A stretch of 64,000 nucleotides of DNA from UBA1479 sp040218445. Lineage in GTDB: Bacteria; Pseudomonadota; Alphaproteobacteria; Rhodospirillales; Casp-alpha2. This document shows positions 43,550-51,545 of the stretch, piece by piece. Under the pieces are notes generated by a model. The model saw only the letters and a program-made list of their open reading frames with translations, was not told where the DNA came from and searched no databases. The stretch spans positions 1,021,661-1,085,660 of the forward strand of contig JAVJRK010000010.1 of the NCBI GenBank assembly GCA_040218445.1, read 5' to 3'. Made by a program: the position numbers and the translations under genes. How positions within the stretch are numbered: position 1 is the first letter of the stretch; each line of letters opens with the position of its first letter.

Positions 43550-44473
43550 ATGATCGAGAGCACTAAAACGCCGCAGCCCCGTATTCGGGTCGAAGGCCTG
43601 GCGCAGCGCTTCCCAACGCCTGACGGTACCAGAGAAACCACCGTCTTCGAAGATGTCTGGTTTTCCGTCGAACCCGGCGAATTCGTCTGCCTGATCGGCC
43701 ATTCCGGCTGTGGCAAGACGACCTTGCTGAACATCCTGGCGGGCTTGGCCACGGCCAGTTCCGGCAACGTCATCGTGTCGGGCCAGGAAGTGACCGGCAC
43801 GTCGCTGGAACGCGCGGTGGTGTTCCAAAGCCATGCGCTCATGCCCTGGATGACGGTGATGGGCAATATCGCGTTCGCGGTGTCGTCCAAATGGCCGCGC
43901 ATGCCGAAGAAGGAATTGTACGAGCACTGTCAGAAGTTCATCGATCTGGTGCATCTAACCGGGTCCGAGAACAAGAAGCCGTCGCAGCTTTCAGGCGGCA
44001 TGAAACAGCGCGTCGGTATTGCCCGCGCCATGGCGATCGAGCCGCAGATCATGCTGCTGGACGAGCCGTTCTCGGCGCTGGATGCACTGACCCGAGGCTC
44101 CCTGCAGGACGAACTTCTGAGCATCTGTTCCGAGACAGAACAGACCGTGTTCATGATCACCCACGACATCGATGAAGCGATCCTGCTGGCCGACAAGATC
44201 ATCCTGATGACCAACGGGCCCGATGCACGGATCTGCGAGATCGTCGAAAACTCGCTGCCGCGCAACCGCACCCGCGCCAACATGCATACTCAGGATAACT
44301 ACTATCCCGTCCGCAACCATCTGATCGAATTCCTGGTGAACCGGTCGGTGGGCTTCAAGGACGAATTGGCATCCCCTGATTACGACCCCCGTCATCCGCC
44401 GGTCGTTCGCCCAACCGTCATCACCGACGAGGCCGGCGAAACCGGCACGGGCGCCCTGCGCGCCCAAGCCTGA
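43550..44473 (+). CDS. ABC transporter ATPase (NrtD/CynD-like)
   Basis: This ATPase of the nitrate/sulfonate/cyanate type has 307 residues. It has Walker A GHSGCGKTTLLNILAGL, Q-loop VVFQSHALMPWMTV, signature LSGGMKQRVGIARAMAIEP, Walker B IMLLDEPFSALDALT and H-loop ITHDIDEAILLADKI. The C-terminal 70 residues (after NSLPRNRTRA) form a short tail but not the extra NrtA-like sensor domain found in NrtC. ATG 43550 follows CGGAG; an ATG seven codons earlier (43529) directly abuts the permease stop and is less likely. Confidence 0.92.
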   Translation: MIESTKTPQPRIRVEGLAQRFPTPDGTRETTVFEDVWFSVEPGEFVCLIGHSGCGKTTLLNILAGLATASSGNVIVSGQEVTGTSLERAVVFQSHALMPWMTVMGNIAFAVSSKWPRMPKKELYEHCQKFIDLVHLTGSENKKPSQLSGGMKQRVGIARAMAIEPQIMLLDEPFSALDALTRGSLQDELLSICSETEQTVFMITHDIDEAILLADKIILMTNGPDARICEIVENSLPRNRTRANMHTQDNYYPVRNHLIEFLVNRSVGFKDELASPDYDPRHPPVVRPTVITDEAGETGTGALRAQA

Positions 44474-44520
44474 CACCCACACAGCTTACGCAAGCGTCAT
44501 CAACGAAGGAGACAAAACGA

Positions 44521-44970
44521 ATGACCCGCGCCGAACTGACCGAAAAAATCGTCACCCACAAGATCATGAAAGAGATCAAATGGGCCGACGTGGCCGAAAA
44601 AGTCGGCCAGTCCAAGGAATGGACGACCGCCGCCTTGCTGGGCCAGATGTCCATGACCAAGGACCAGGCGACCGCGGCGGCCAACGCCATGGGCCTGAAC
44701 TTGTCGGAAGAAGAAATCGCCATGCTGATGACCGTGCCGTCGCGCGGCTCGCTGGACAATCCGGTTCCGACCGATCCCTTGATCTATCGCCTGTACGAAC
44801 TGATCCAGGTCTACGGCACCACGTTCAAGGCATTGATCGAGGAAGAATTCGGCGACGGCATCATGTCCGCCATCGATTTCGAAATGGACATCGACCGCAA
44901 GGCCGACCCCAAGGGCGACCGCGTGATCATCACCCTGAACGGCAAATTCCTGCCCTACAAGGTCTACTAG
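44521..44970 (+). CDS. cynS: Cyanase (cyanate hydratase)
   Basis: Cyanase converts cyanate and bicarbonate to ammonia and CO2, supplying nitrogen and removing a toxic anion. The 149-residue protein has the N-terminal helix bundle and the catalytic C-terminal dimer. The catalytic triad of the family is intact: Arg90 and Glu93 (IYRLYELIQVYG) and Ser116 (DGIMSAIDFEMD). These equal R96/E99/S122 of the E. coli enzyme. AAGGAGA precedes the ATG. It directly follows the ABC transporter, which makes that transporter most probably a cyanate importer. No carbonic anhydrase gene (cynT), which often accompanies cynS, is in the window. Confidence 0.97.
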   Translation: MTRAELTEKIVTHKIMKEIKWADVAEKVGQSKEWTTAALLGQMSMTKDQATAAANAMGLNLSEEEIAMLMTVPSRGSLDNPVPTDPLIYRLYELIQVYGTTFKALIEEEFGDGIMSAIDFEMDIDRKADPKGDRVIITLNGKFLPYKVY

Positions 44971-45042
44971 AACAACAGTCCGGAAAGCCATCAACGGCGG
45001 TGGGCCGGCAATCAAAACCATCAGACAGAGAGGTGTACCAAC

Positions 45043-45711
45043 ATGAACGTTCGTAAACTCACCAAACTGGTTCCCGCATTGGCCCTGGTCTCCGCGGCTG
45101 CCGTCACCGCCGACCCCGCCCTGGCTCACCACCCCTTGGGCGGCATGCCGATGGAAACCTTCGCCCATGGCGTGCTGTCGGGCATCGGCCACCCATTGCT
45201 TGGCTTCGACCATCTGTTCTTCGTGCTGATGGTCGGCGTTGCCGCCCTTTATACAGGTCATCGCTTTACGGCCCCCGCCGGCTACATCGTCGCGATGCTT
45301 GCCGGCTGCCTGATGATGAGTATGGGCGTCGCGATGCCGGCCAAGGAAATCGTCATCGGTTTGTCGTTGCTGGCGCTGGGTGCGGTCGTTCTGTCCGGCC
45401 GTGCCATGGCTATCATCCCGGCCTTGATGGTGTTCGCCGCCTTCGGTCTGTTCCACGGTTCGGCCTTCGGTGATTCCATCGCCGCTCAGGAAGCCGGCGT
45501 GAACATGCCGGTTCTGGTCGGCTATCTGATCGGCCTGGGCGCCCTGCAGTACGGGATCGCCGTTGCCGCCGGCACGGTTGCCCTGAAACTGTGGAACGCC
45601 ACGGAATCGACGGCCCTGGAAACCCGTCTGGCGGGTGCCGTGGTCGCCGGTGTCGGCATGTTCCTGACCCTGGAAAACATCGAAGGCATCGTGTTCGACG
45701 CCCTTCTGTAA
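45043..45711 (+). CDS. HupE/UreJ family membrane protein (putative nickel/cobalt permease)
   Basis: This inner-membrane protein of 222 residues has a signal peptide ending near residue 28 (PALA-HH). Right after it come the His-rich N-terminus HHPLGGMPMETFAHG and the family signature GIGHPLLGFDHLFFVLMVG (about residues 46-64). Five further helices follow; FGLFHGSAFGD carries another conserved His. The family is linked to nickel or cobalt uptake next to hydrogenase and urease genes, neither of which is present here. Its place between cynS and a CobW GTPase suggests metal supply to a product of this locus, which is inference. Confidence 0.88.
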   Translation: MNVRKLTKLVPALALVSAAAVTADPALAHHPLGGMPMETFAHGVLSGIGHPLLGFDHLFFVLMVGVAALYTGHRFTAPAGYIVAMLAGCLMMSMGVAMPAKEIVIGLSLLALGAVVLSGRAMAIIPALMVFAAFGLFHGSAFGDSIAAQEAGVNMPVLVGYLIGLGALQYGIAVAAGTVALKLWNATESTALETRLAGAVVAGVGMFLTLENIEGIVFDALL

Positions 45712-45754
45712 TTTCCGGCTTTCGAATACCCGGGCCACAGACGGCCCCACAGCC

Positions 45755-45837
45755 GGAGCATGGCGTGGCGGGACAACACGCCTGCTCCACCACTGATCAA
45801 ACCGACGATGCGGCCCGTCCAATGGCGGTCGGGCCGC
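45755..45837 (+). repeat. Two strong hairpins between hupE-like and cobW-like genes
   Basis: The first pairs GGAGCA-T-GGCGTG (45755-45767) with CACGCCTGCTCC (45777-45788), twelve pairs with one bulged T. The second pairs GCGGCCCG (45810-45817) with CGGGCCGC (45830-45837). No T-run follows either. They fill most of the 148-bp gap and may be processing or attenuation signals that set CobW levels apart from the upstream genes. Confidence 0.5.
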
Positions 45838-45859
45838 TGACCCAAGGGAGAGTACGGAT

Positions 45860-46843
45860 ATGGAACAGGCAAAGGTGCCCGTTACGCTCATCACCGGATA
45901 CCTGGGTGCAGGCAAGACGACGCTGTTGAACCGCATCCTGACCGAAGAGCACGGCAAGAAATACGCCGTCATCGTCAACGAATTCGGCGAAGAAGGCATC
46001 GACAACGAACTGGTCGTCGACGCCGATGAAGAAATCTTTGAAATGAACAACGGCTGCATCTGTTGCACCGTGCGCGGCGATTTGATCCGCATCATTTCGA
46101 CCCTCATGAAACGCGCCGACGATTTCGACGGCATGATTATCGAAACCACGGGCCTGGCCGATCCGGCGCCGGTGGTGCAGACATTTTTCGTGGATGAAGA
46201 CGTCCAGGCCAAGGTATCGCTCGACGCGGTGGTGACCGTGGTCGATGCCTGCCATTTTCTGGACGCGGTCGATGAAGAACACGAACTGGCTGAACAGGTC
46301 GCCTTCGCCGACATCATCCTTTTGAACAAGACCGATCTGGTCGACGCGGACAAGCTGTCGGCGGTGAAGGCCAAGATCGCGGCGCTGAACAAGATGGCCA
46401 AGGTCATCGAAACGGTGAAAAGCCAGGTTCCCATATCCGACGTTCTGGATCGGGGCGCATTCGATCTTTCCCGCGTGCTGGAATTCGAACCCGGTCTGCT
46501 GGACGAAGAAGACGAACACGAACATGACGAAGACATCATTTCGGTCAGCCTCAAGACCGAAACGCCGATCGATCCCGAGAAATTTTCCGAATGGATCCGC
46601 GGCTTTATCATGGAACGCGGTGTCGACGTTCTGCGCACCAAGGGTATTCTCCACCTTAGCGGCCAGGAAAACCGGTATGTCTTCCAGGGCGTGCATATGG
46701 TGATGGACAGTGCCTGGGGGGCACCCTGGGCGGGCGACGCGCGGTCGTCCCGCCTGGTGTTCATCGGCCGTAATCTGAACGAAGCGGAACTGAATGCGGC
46801 GTTCCAGGCCTGCACCGTTGAAGCGGAACGGGGGGCGGCATGA
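45860..46843 (+). CDS. CobW/COG0523-family GTPase metallochaperone
   Basis: This G3E-family GTPase of 327 residues has Walker A GYLGAGKT (13-20), the CxCC metal motif NNGCICC (Cys66, 68, 69), switch ETTGLADPAPV, and the guanine-specificity motif NKTD near residue 154. A His/acid-rich loop (EEDEHEHDED, about 215-224) can bind metal. The C-terminal CobW domain (KGILHLSGQENRYVFQGVHMV) follows. Members deliver Zn, Co or Fe to client enzymes. Which metal is used here cannot be told. The stop overlaps the WD40 start by 4 bp, so the two products are made together. GGGAGAG precedes the ATG. Confidence 0.93.
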   Translation: MEQAKVPVTLITGYLGAGKTTLLNRILTEEHGKKYAVIVNEFGEEGIDNELVVDADEEIFEMNNGCICCTVRGDLIRIISTLMKRADDFDGMIIETTGLADPAPVVQTFFVDEDVQAKVSLDAVVTVVDACHFLDAVDEEHELAEQVAFADIILLNKTDLVDADKLSAVKAKIAALNKMAKVIETVKSQVPISDVLDRGAFDLSRVLEFEPGLLDEEDEHEHDEDIISVSLKTETPIDPEKFSEWIRGFIMERGVDVLRTKGILHLSGQENRYVFQGVHMVMDSAWGAPWAGDARSSRLVFIGRNLNEAELNAAFQACTVEAERGAA

Positions 46844-47946
46844 CGGACACCACCGCCTTTGACCCCCAGGCCATGGGGCTTGCCGCAACCGGCAACCCGG
46901 ATGTCGGTGCCAAGGTCATCTCGCCTTCGGTCAAGCTCAGCGAAGGCACCCCTGTTGGTGTTCATCCGACCTTCACCGTGATCGAGCCCGCCCAGGCGCG
47001 GGCGGTCGTGGGGTATGGCGACGGCATGATCCGGGGGCTTGGTCTGGTGCTGGACGGTGCACAGCCGGCGGACCTGACCCGCATTCCGGCCACGCCCATT
47101 GCCGCCGCCACGGATATCGGCGGTGACGGCGTGCTGATCGGCACGGACGGGGGCGAGCTATTGCGTCTGGGCGGCTCGGAAACCGTCAAGCTGGCGGAAA
47201 CGGGCGGGCCCTGGGTCGGCGAGATCGCGGTTCATTCCGGCAAGGCCTTGCGTGCCTTTGCCGCCGGCAAGGCCGTGACCGTGCTGGACGGCGAAGGTGC
47301 GACCGTTCTGACAAGCGATGATCATCCGTCGACGATCGCGGGATTGTCCTTTTCCCCGGACGGCACGCGCATCGCTTGCGCCCATTATGACGGCGTAACG
47401 GTCTGGACCCTGACCGATACCAAGCAGAAGCCCGTGCGTTTGGAATGGCATGGCTCGCACACGGCCGTCGCCTGGTCGCCGGGCGGCGGGTTCATCGTCA
47501 CCGCCATGCAGGACAAGGAAATGCATTGCTGGCGCTGGAAGGACAAGACGGGCATGCGCATGCGCGGCTATCCGTCCAAGATCCGCTCCCTCGCCTGGAC
47601 GGCCGACGGCCAGTATGTGGCCGCGTCGGGTGCGGATACGGTCACGTCCTGGGATTGCGCGGGCAAGGGCCCATCAGGCAAGCCGCCGTTGGAATTCGGC
47701 TATGTCTATGACGGCATTGTCCGCCATGTGGCGGCTCATCCAAGCGACCGCGTGGTCGCCGGGGGCTATTCCGACGGCACGGTACTGATCGGCACGATCG
47801 AGCAGGAAACCGCGATGATCGCCCGGCCCGCCAGCGGCAGCCCGGTGACGGGCCTGGTCTGGACCGCCGACGGCTCGGTCCTGGTCGCAACCGATGAAGC
47901 CGGGGCAATCGCCGTCATGCGGGTGTTGGAGCCGATGGTGTCCTGA
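46840..47946 (+). CDS. WD40-repeat beta-propeller protein
   Basis: This cytoplasmic protein of 368 residues has no signal peptide. It is built of about seven WD40-like blades, for example STIAGLSFSPDGTRIACAHYDGVTVW, HTAVAWSPGGGFIVTAMQDKEMHCW and KIRSLAWTADGQYVAASGADTVTSW. Such propellers are protein-docking platforms. Its translation is coupled to the CobW GTPase (ATGA overlap), which suggests the propeller is a scaffold or client adaptor for that metallochaperone. WD40 genes next to COG0523 GTPases are, to my memory, recurrent in alphaproteobacteria, but their function is not established. Confidence 0.87.
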   Translation: MTDTTAFDPQAMGLAATGNPDVGAKVISPSVKLSEGTPVGVHPTFTVIEPAQARAVVGYGDGMIRGLGLVLDGAQPADLTRIPATPIAAATDIGGDGVLIGTDGGELLRLGGSETVKLAETGGPWVGEIAVHSGKALRAFAAGKAVTVLDGEGATVLTSDDHPSTIAGLSFSPDGTRIACAHYDGVTVWTLTDTKQKPVRLEWHGSHTAVAWSPGGGFIVTAMQDKEMHCWRWKDKTGMRMRGYPSKIRSLAWTADGQYVAASGADTVTSWDCAGKGPSGKPPLEFGYVYDGIVRHVAAHPSDRVVAGGYSDGTVLIGTIEQETAMIARPASGSPVTGLVWTADGSVLVATDEAGAIAVMRVLEPMVS

Positions 47947-48011
47947 ACCCAGGCCATCGGCACGGCACTCGTCCGTTTTAGGCCACGCATTGTTGAATGG
48001 GAGGCAAGATC

Positions 48012-48287
48012 ATGGATGACATTCTCGGCCTGTCGCGCGGCAAGCCCGACGGCAATGCCGGGCGCATAAAGGACCTTGTCCGCATGCGCTTTTGCCTGAG
48101 CGACGAGGCGACGCTCATGGTCTCGGAACTGCGGTGCCACGAAGACGGCTGCCCCGATGTGGAAACGGTTATTGCCATCATGGGGACGTCGCGGACCCAG
48201 CTGACCTGGAAGATCGCCAAGCCCATGGCCCGGATCGAGGCCGGCGACATCGCGGCCCTTTCCGTGGCGAACCCGGCCGACGCCTGA
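48012..48287 (+). CDS. Small conserved-looking Cys protein of the CobW-WD40 cluster
   Basis: This is a cytoplasmic protein of 91 residues of unknown function. Its centre reads VSELRCHEDGCPDVETVIAIM (residues 38-57), with Cys42 and Cys47 spaced C-x4-C and a third Cys at 28; this could bind metal or be redox-active. The rest is a predicted alpha/beta mini-domain ending in IEAGDIAAL. The ATG at 48012 follows GGGAGG, better than the ATG at 47997. It lies 65 bp after the WD40 gene and is the last gene of the cluster. I do not recognise a named family with certainty. Confidence 0.72.
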   Translation: MDDILGLSRGKPDGNAGRIKDLVRMRFCLSDEATLMVSELRCHEDGCPDVETVIAIMGTSRTQLTWKIAKPMARIEAGDIAALSVANPADA

Positions 48288-48354
48288 ACGCAGGGTTCCT
48301 GCGATGCCGCAGCTTGGCGGATAATCGTCTTCGCCGAGATTCGGATGAAGGGGA

Positions 48355-48408
48355 GGAAGGCGGCGGGTCCCGAGGAGAGTGGCTGTCATTACCGACCCGC
48401 CGCCTTCC
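48355..48408. terminator. Long inverted repeat between convergent transcription units
   Basis: A perfect 15-bp stem (GGAAGGCGGCGGGTC at 48355-48369 and its complement at 48394-48408) has a 24-base loop. It lies between the end of the cyanate/CobW cluster and the convergent third ANTAR gene. It has no T-run on either strand, so it may act as a bidirectional transcript-end stabiliser more than a classical terminator. Confidence 0.6.
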
Positions 48409-48501
48409 CTAAGTCCGTCTTGGGAGGTGATGGACTTAGAAATCGATTTCAGTTTTCCGGGGGCATCCCTGGAGGGTTGGAAATCACAGAACGTTCAAGC
48501 T

Positions 48502-49092
48502 TCATCCCTTGCACAGAACCAAGCTTTCGGTGTCGATGATCTGTTCCGCGATCACGCGCATCGGCTGTGACCGTTTCATGGCGAGCTTCCTGATCTCGTG
48601 ATAGGCGGTGTCTTCTTCCAAGCCCTTCAGTTTCATGACGATGCCTTTGGCGCGCTCGATGGTGATGCGGTCGGCCAATTTCTCTTCTTTTTCCTGAAGC
48701 CGTGTTTTGAGTTCACGCATGCTGAGAAACTGGGCGCGGGTCCATTCCGCCAGGCTGGGGAAGGCCTTCAGGCCGGCCTCGACCGGAAGATAAGCCGACA
48801 CGCCGGCGCGCGACGCCTGGGTCATGATTTCGGGCCGCTCATCATCGGCGAGGAACATCACCGGAAGCGGTTGTGCTGCGTTCAGGCTTTCAATTTCAGT
48901 GAAGGTATATTCGTCGGGCCTGGCGACACGAACGACAACCATATCGGGGGCAGCGTCACGGGCTTTGTCCGTAAGGGTTTCGTGAGGGGCCGCGAGGGCA
49001 ACAATCTCGTGCGCCGCGCCATTCATTCCCCGGGCGTGGGCCGTGAAGGCCTCAACCGCGTCAGGAACATCCGTAACCAGCATTACACGCAT
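48502..49092 (-). CDS. ANTAR-domain regulator with degenerate receiver, third of three
   Basis: This protein of about 196 residues has a receiver-like N-terminus (MRVMLVTDVPDAVEAF...). The phosphoacceptor region reads MVVVRVARPDEY and lacks the expected Asp. It is followed by a coiled coil (about 115-140, LKTRLQEKEEKLAD) and the ANTAR domain RITIERAKGIVMKLKGLEEDTAYHEIRKLAMKRS. The start is uncertain: ATG 49092 fits the family, and the frame is open to 49170. It is convergent with the cyanate/CobW genes. With the two ANTAR genes upstream it brackets that cluster, suggesting a shared regulatory circuit. Confidence 0.85.
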   Translation of the reverse strand: MRVMLVTDVPDAVEAFTAHARGMNGAAHEIVALAAPHETLTDKARDAAPDMVVVRVARPDEYTFTEIESLNAAQPLPVMFLADDERPEIMTQASRAGVSAYLPVEAGLKAFPSLAEWTRAQFLSMRELKTRLQEKEEKLADRITIERAKGIVMKLKGLEEDTAYHEIRKLAMKRSQPMRVIAEQIIDTESLVLCKG

Positions 49093-49199
49093 CGTCGTTT
49101 TCTTCGTTGCCTCTGTTGTTGTGTTTTTGTCAGGCGTTGGGGCCTTGAGGCCCAGACTTCGCATGTGCAAAACGCAAGTCTTGTGCCAAGTTTACGGGG

Positions 49200-49325
49200 C
49201 AAATTTTCTCGTTTATTTGCAAATAGTTAGATGTTCTTGTAGTTTTGAGGGAGAATTTCAGACAAAAATTCTGCATAAAAAATAATCTAAAATTTTTTAA
49301 TGGTTAAAATATAATCATTAAGACA
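49200..49325. promoter_or_regulatory. AT-rich island between divergent ANTAR and cupin genes
   Basis: The 337 bp between these genes contain a stretch of about 125 bp that is far more AT-rich than the surrounding DNA. It has inverted repeats AGAATTT/AAATTCT (49252-49272) and TTAATG/CATTAA (49297-49321). It probably holds promoters for one or both divergent genes. No known operator is matched. Confidence 0.45.
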
Positions 49326-49429
49326 AGCAGTAGAAACACATCGTGTATGGCCCGCAGGGCCATCCAGCGCTAGGCTCATTGTAGAATAGGATCGGTGCGA
49401 AAAACGTCCGACACGCAGGAGGACACAGG

Positions 49430-49720
49430 GTGACAGAAGACGAATTCCGGGCATCCGCCGAAGACAAAGGTTACGATCTACCCGTTGAAAAGACTTGGGA
49501 TTCCGGACACGTCAACGACTGGCATGTCCATCCCTTCTGTCTTTATGTGTTTGTTCTCGCGGGCGAAATGACCTTAGAGTTGGAAACGGGTGGCGGTATT
49601 GAAACCACGGTCTGCCGATCCGGTGACAGCATCGAGGTTCCCATGAATGTCCGCCATACGGAACGTATTACCGGCAGCCGAACGCGGTTTTTAAGCGCGC
49701 CGCGCCATCCCGCCGGATGA
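49430..49720 (+). CDS. Small single-domain cupin
   Basis: This cupin of 96 residues has motif 1 WHVHPFCLYVFVLAGEMTLEL (His-x-His, then a distant Glu) and motif 2 GDSIEVPMNVRHTE with the third metal-ligand His. It would bind one metal ion in a small beta-barrel. The function could be a sensor or a simple dioxygenase/isomerase; nothing in the neighbourhood decides. The start is a GTG at 49430 with an excellent AGGAGG site; no ATG is available in the conserved region. Confidence 0.8.
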   Translation: MTEDEFRASAEDKGYDLPVEKTWDSGHVNDWHVHPFCLYVFVLAGEMTLELETGGGIETTVCRSGDSIEVPMNVRHTERITGSRTRFLSAPRHPAG

Positions 49721-49809
49721 TGCCGCCATCTCTCCCGCGGAGGGGATCATCGCCCTTTACTTATGGATAGATTATCTTCGCCGTTTGATTGCAATACGAT
49801 TGTGTTCTG

Positions 49810-51513
49810 ATGTTCGCAGAATTCGCCAAAGCGGCGTCGTTGTTGCTGTCTCTTTGTCTACTTTACGCTTTCATTGCGCAACGTTGGCCGAACAATGAGA
49901 TAACAGGCCGGATTTTTTTCGGGCTGCTGTTCGGTCTTGTCTGCGTGATCGGCATGGAATCGCCGGTGACCATATCGCCGGGCGTTATCTTCGATCCACG
50001 ATCGGTGATCATCAGCCTGTCCGGGGTCTTTGGCGGGCCGGTCGGCGGCGTTATCGCGGGCGTGATCGCCGGCGGGTACCGTGCGTATTTGGGCGGTGGG
50101 GGTGCGCCCGTAGGGGTGGCGGTCGTGATTGCCTGCGTCCTGTTGGGTGTTGGATTCCGAGCCCTTTATACGTCCAAACGCATTCCATTGAACTGGCTGA
50201 CATTGCTGGTCTTCGGCTTGGTGGTTCATGTCACCGTTATTGGGGTGTTCACGTTTCTGCCGCCGCCGGTGGTCGAAAAGGTGATGAAAACAGTCGCCTT
50301 GCCGTTCGTCGTTGCCTTTACCCCGGCGACGATGATCCTTGGGATGATCCTTGCCTATATCGATGACCGGATCGAAACCAGAAAGGCGCTTTTGAACAGC
50401 GAGGCCCATCTGAAGGCGATCGTCGACAACGCCCCCAACGGTCTGACGCTGAAGAACAAGGAAGGCGTGATCCTGCTGGCCAATCCGACCTATGCGGCCT
50501 GGGTCGGTTCCACCCCCAATGCCCTGGCCGGCAAAACGCTGTTGGATGTTTTTCCCGAAGCCACGGCCCGCGCCATTTGCGCGAAGGACAATTCGGTGCT
50601 GGCCTCTGGCGAAGTCAGCATCGAGGAAGTGACCCGGGTGTTCCCCAAGGCGGGGCTGAGGCGTCTGAGGAATCATAAGATACCCATCCGGTTGGGGGCG
50701 GACGAAGGTCAGGCCCTGGTCACCATCATGGTCGACATTACCGAGGAAAAGGCCGTGCAGGAGGAATTACGCGACGCCTTGATGTTGGCCGAGGATGCCA
50801 ACAGGGCCAAGACCAAGTTCCTCGCCACCATGAGCCACGAACTGCGCACGCCCCTGAACGCGATCATCGGGTTCTCGGAGGTTCTTTCCGGTCAGTATTT
50901 CGGCCCGCCGGATGCCGCAAAATCCCGGGAATACGCCAAGGACATTCATTCCAGCGCCGGATACCTGTTGTCTTTGGTCGAAGACCTGTTGGATGTATCG
51001 GCGATCGAGGCCGGAGAAGCCAATTTCGATCCGGAGGAAATCGACCTTCTTCCCCTGGCCGGGGAATGCGTCGAAGCGGCACGCAACCGGGCTTATGAGA
51101 AGAATATTGCGGTTTCGCTCATGATCCCGGCGTCTTTGCCCAGGGTCATGGCGGATGAACGCGCAATCAAGCAGGTCTTCCTTAATCTTCTGGTCAACGC
51201 CATCAAGTTCACGCCGGCGTCCGGCCGTGTCAGCATTTCGGCCATTCAAAACGGTAATTTCATCGAAGTTTCCATTGCCGACACAGGACCGGGCATTGCG
51301 CCGGAATTGGTCGCCCGGCTGTTGGAACCCTTTTCCAAGGTTCAGCAAAATCCATTCACCACCGAAAAGGGCTGGGGTCTGGGGTTGTCGATTACCAAAT
51401 CCCTGGTTGAAATGAATGGTGGCGAAATTCACATCGACAGCGAACTGGGGAACGGCACCAAGGTGACGTTCAGCCTGCCCGTCGCCGCGGCCAAGGCCGC
51501 CCAGGCGGGCTGA
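49810..51513 (+). CDS. Membrane sensor histidine kinase with 5TM-Lyt and PAS domains
   Basis: This kinase has 567 residues. Residues 1-190 hold the LytS-type five/six-helix sensor with its signature ISLSGVFGGPVGGVIAGVIA and GGYRAYLGG. A PAS domain (about 200-320, HLKAIVDNAPNGLTLKNKEG) follows. Then come the HisKA helix with FLATMSHELRTPLNAIIGFSE and an ATPase domain with NLLVNAIKFT, DTGPGIAPE and GWGLGLSITKSLVEMNGG. The glycine-rich segment in G2 (KGWGLGLS) is normal. No response regulator is adjacent, so it is an orphan kinase. The longest frame starts at a TTG (49789); ATG 49810 is preferred, although no clear ribosome site is seen. LytS-type sensors often detect small metabolites or envelope state. 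Confidence 0.87.
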   Translation: MFAEFAKAASLLLSLCLLYAFIAQRWPNNEITGRIFFGLLFGLVCVIGMESPVTISPGVIFDPRSVIISLSGVFGGPVGGVIAGVIAGGYRAYLGGGGAPVGVAVVIACVLLGVGFRALYTSKRIPLNWLTLLVFGLVVHVTVIGVFTFLPPPVVEKVMKTVALPFVVAFTPATMILGMILAYIDDRIETRKALLNSEAHLKAIVDNAPNGLTLKNKEGVILLANPTYAAWVGSTPNALAGKTLLDVFPEATARAICAKDNSVLASGEVSIEEVTRVFPKAGLRRLRNHKIPIRLGADEGQALVTIMVDITEEKAVQEELRDALMLAEDANRAKTKFLATMSHELRTPLNAIIGFSEVLSGQYFGPPDAAKSREYAKDIHSSAGYLLSLVEDLLDVSAIEAGEANFDPEEIDLLPLAGECVEAARNRAYEKNIAVSLMIPASLPRVMADERAIKQVFLNLLVNAIKFTPASGRVSISAIQNGNFIEVSIADTGPGIAPELVARLLEPFSKVQQNPFTTEKGWGLGLSITKSLVEMNGGEIHIDSELGNGTKVTFSLPVAAAKAAQAG

Positions 51514-51545
51514 TACGGGGGCTCGCCCACGCTATCCGCCGGTTT

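Noticed and set aside
44500..46965. Open frame of over 800 codons on the minus strand opposite cynS, the hupE-like gene and cobW
   Set aside because: The plus-strand genes have clear catalytic motifs; the antisense frame is low-complexity shadow sequence.
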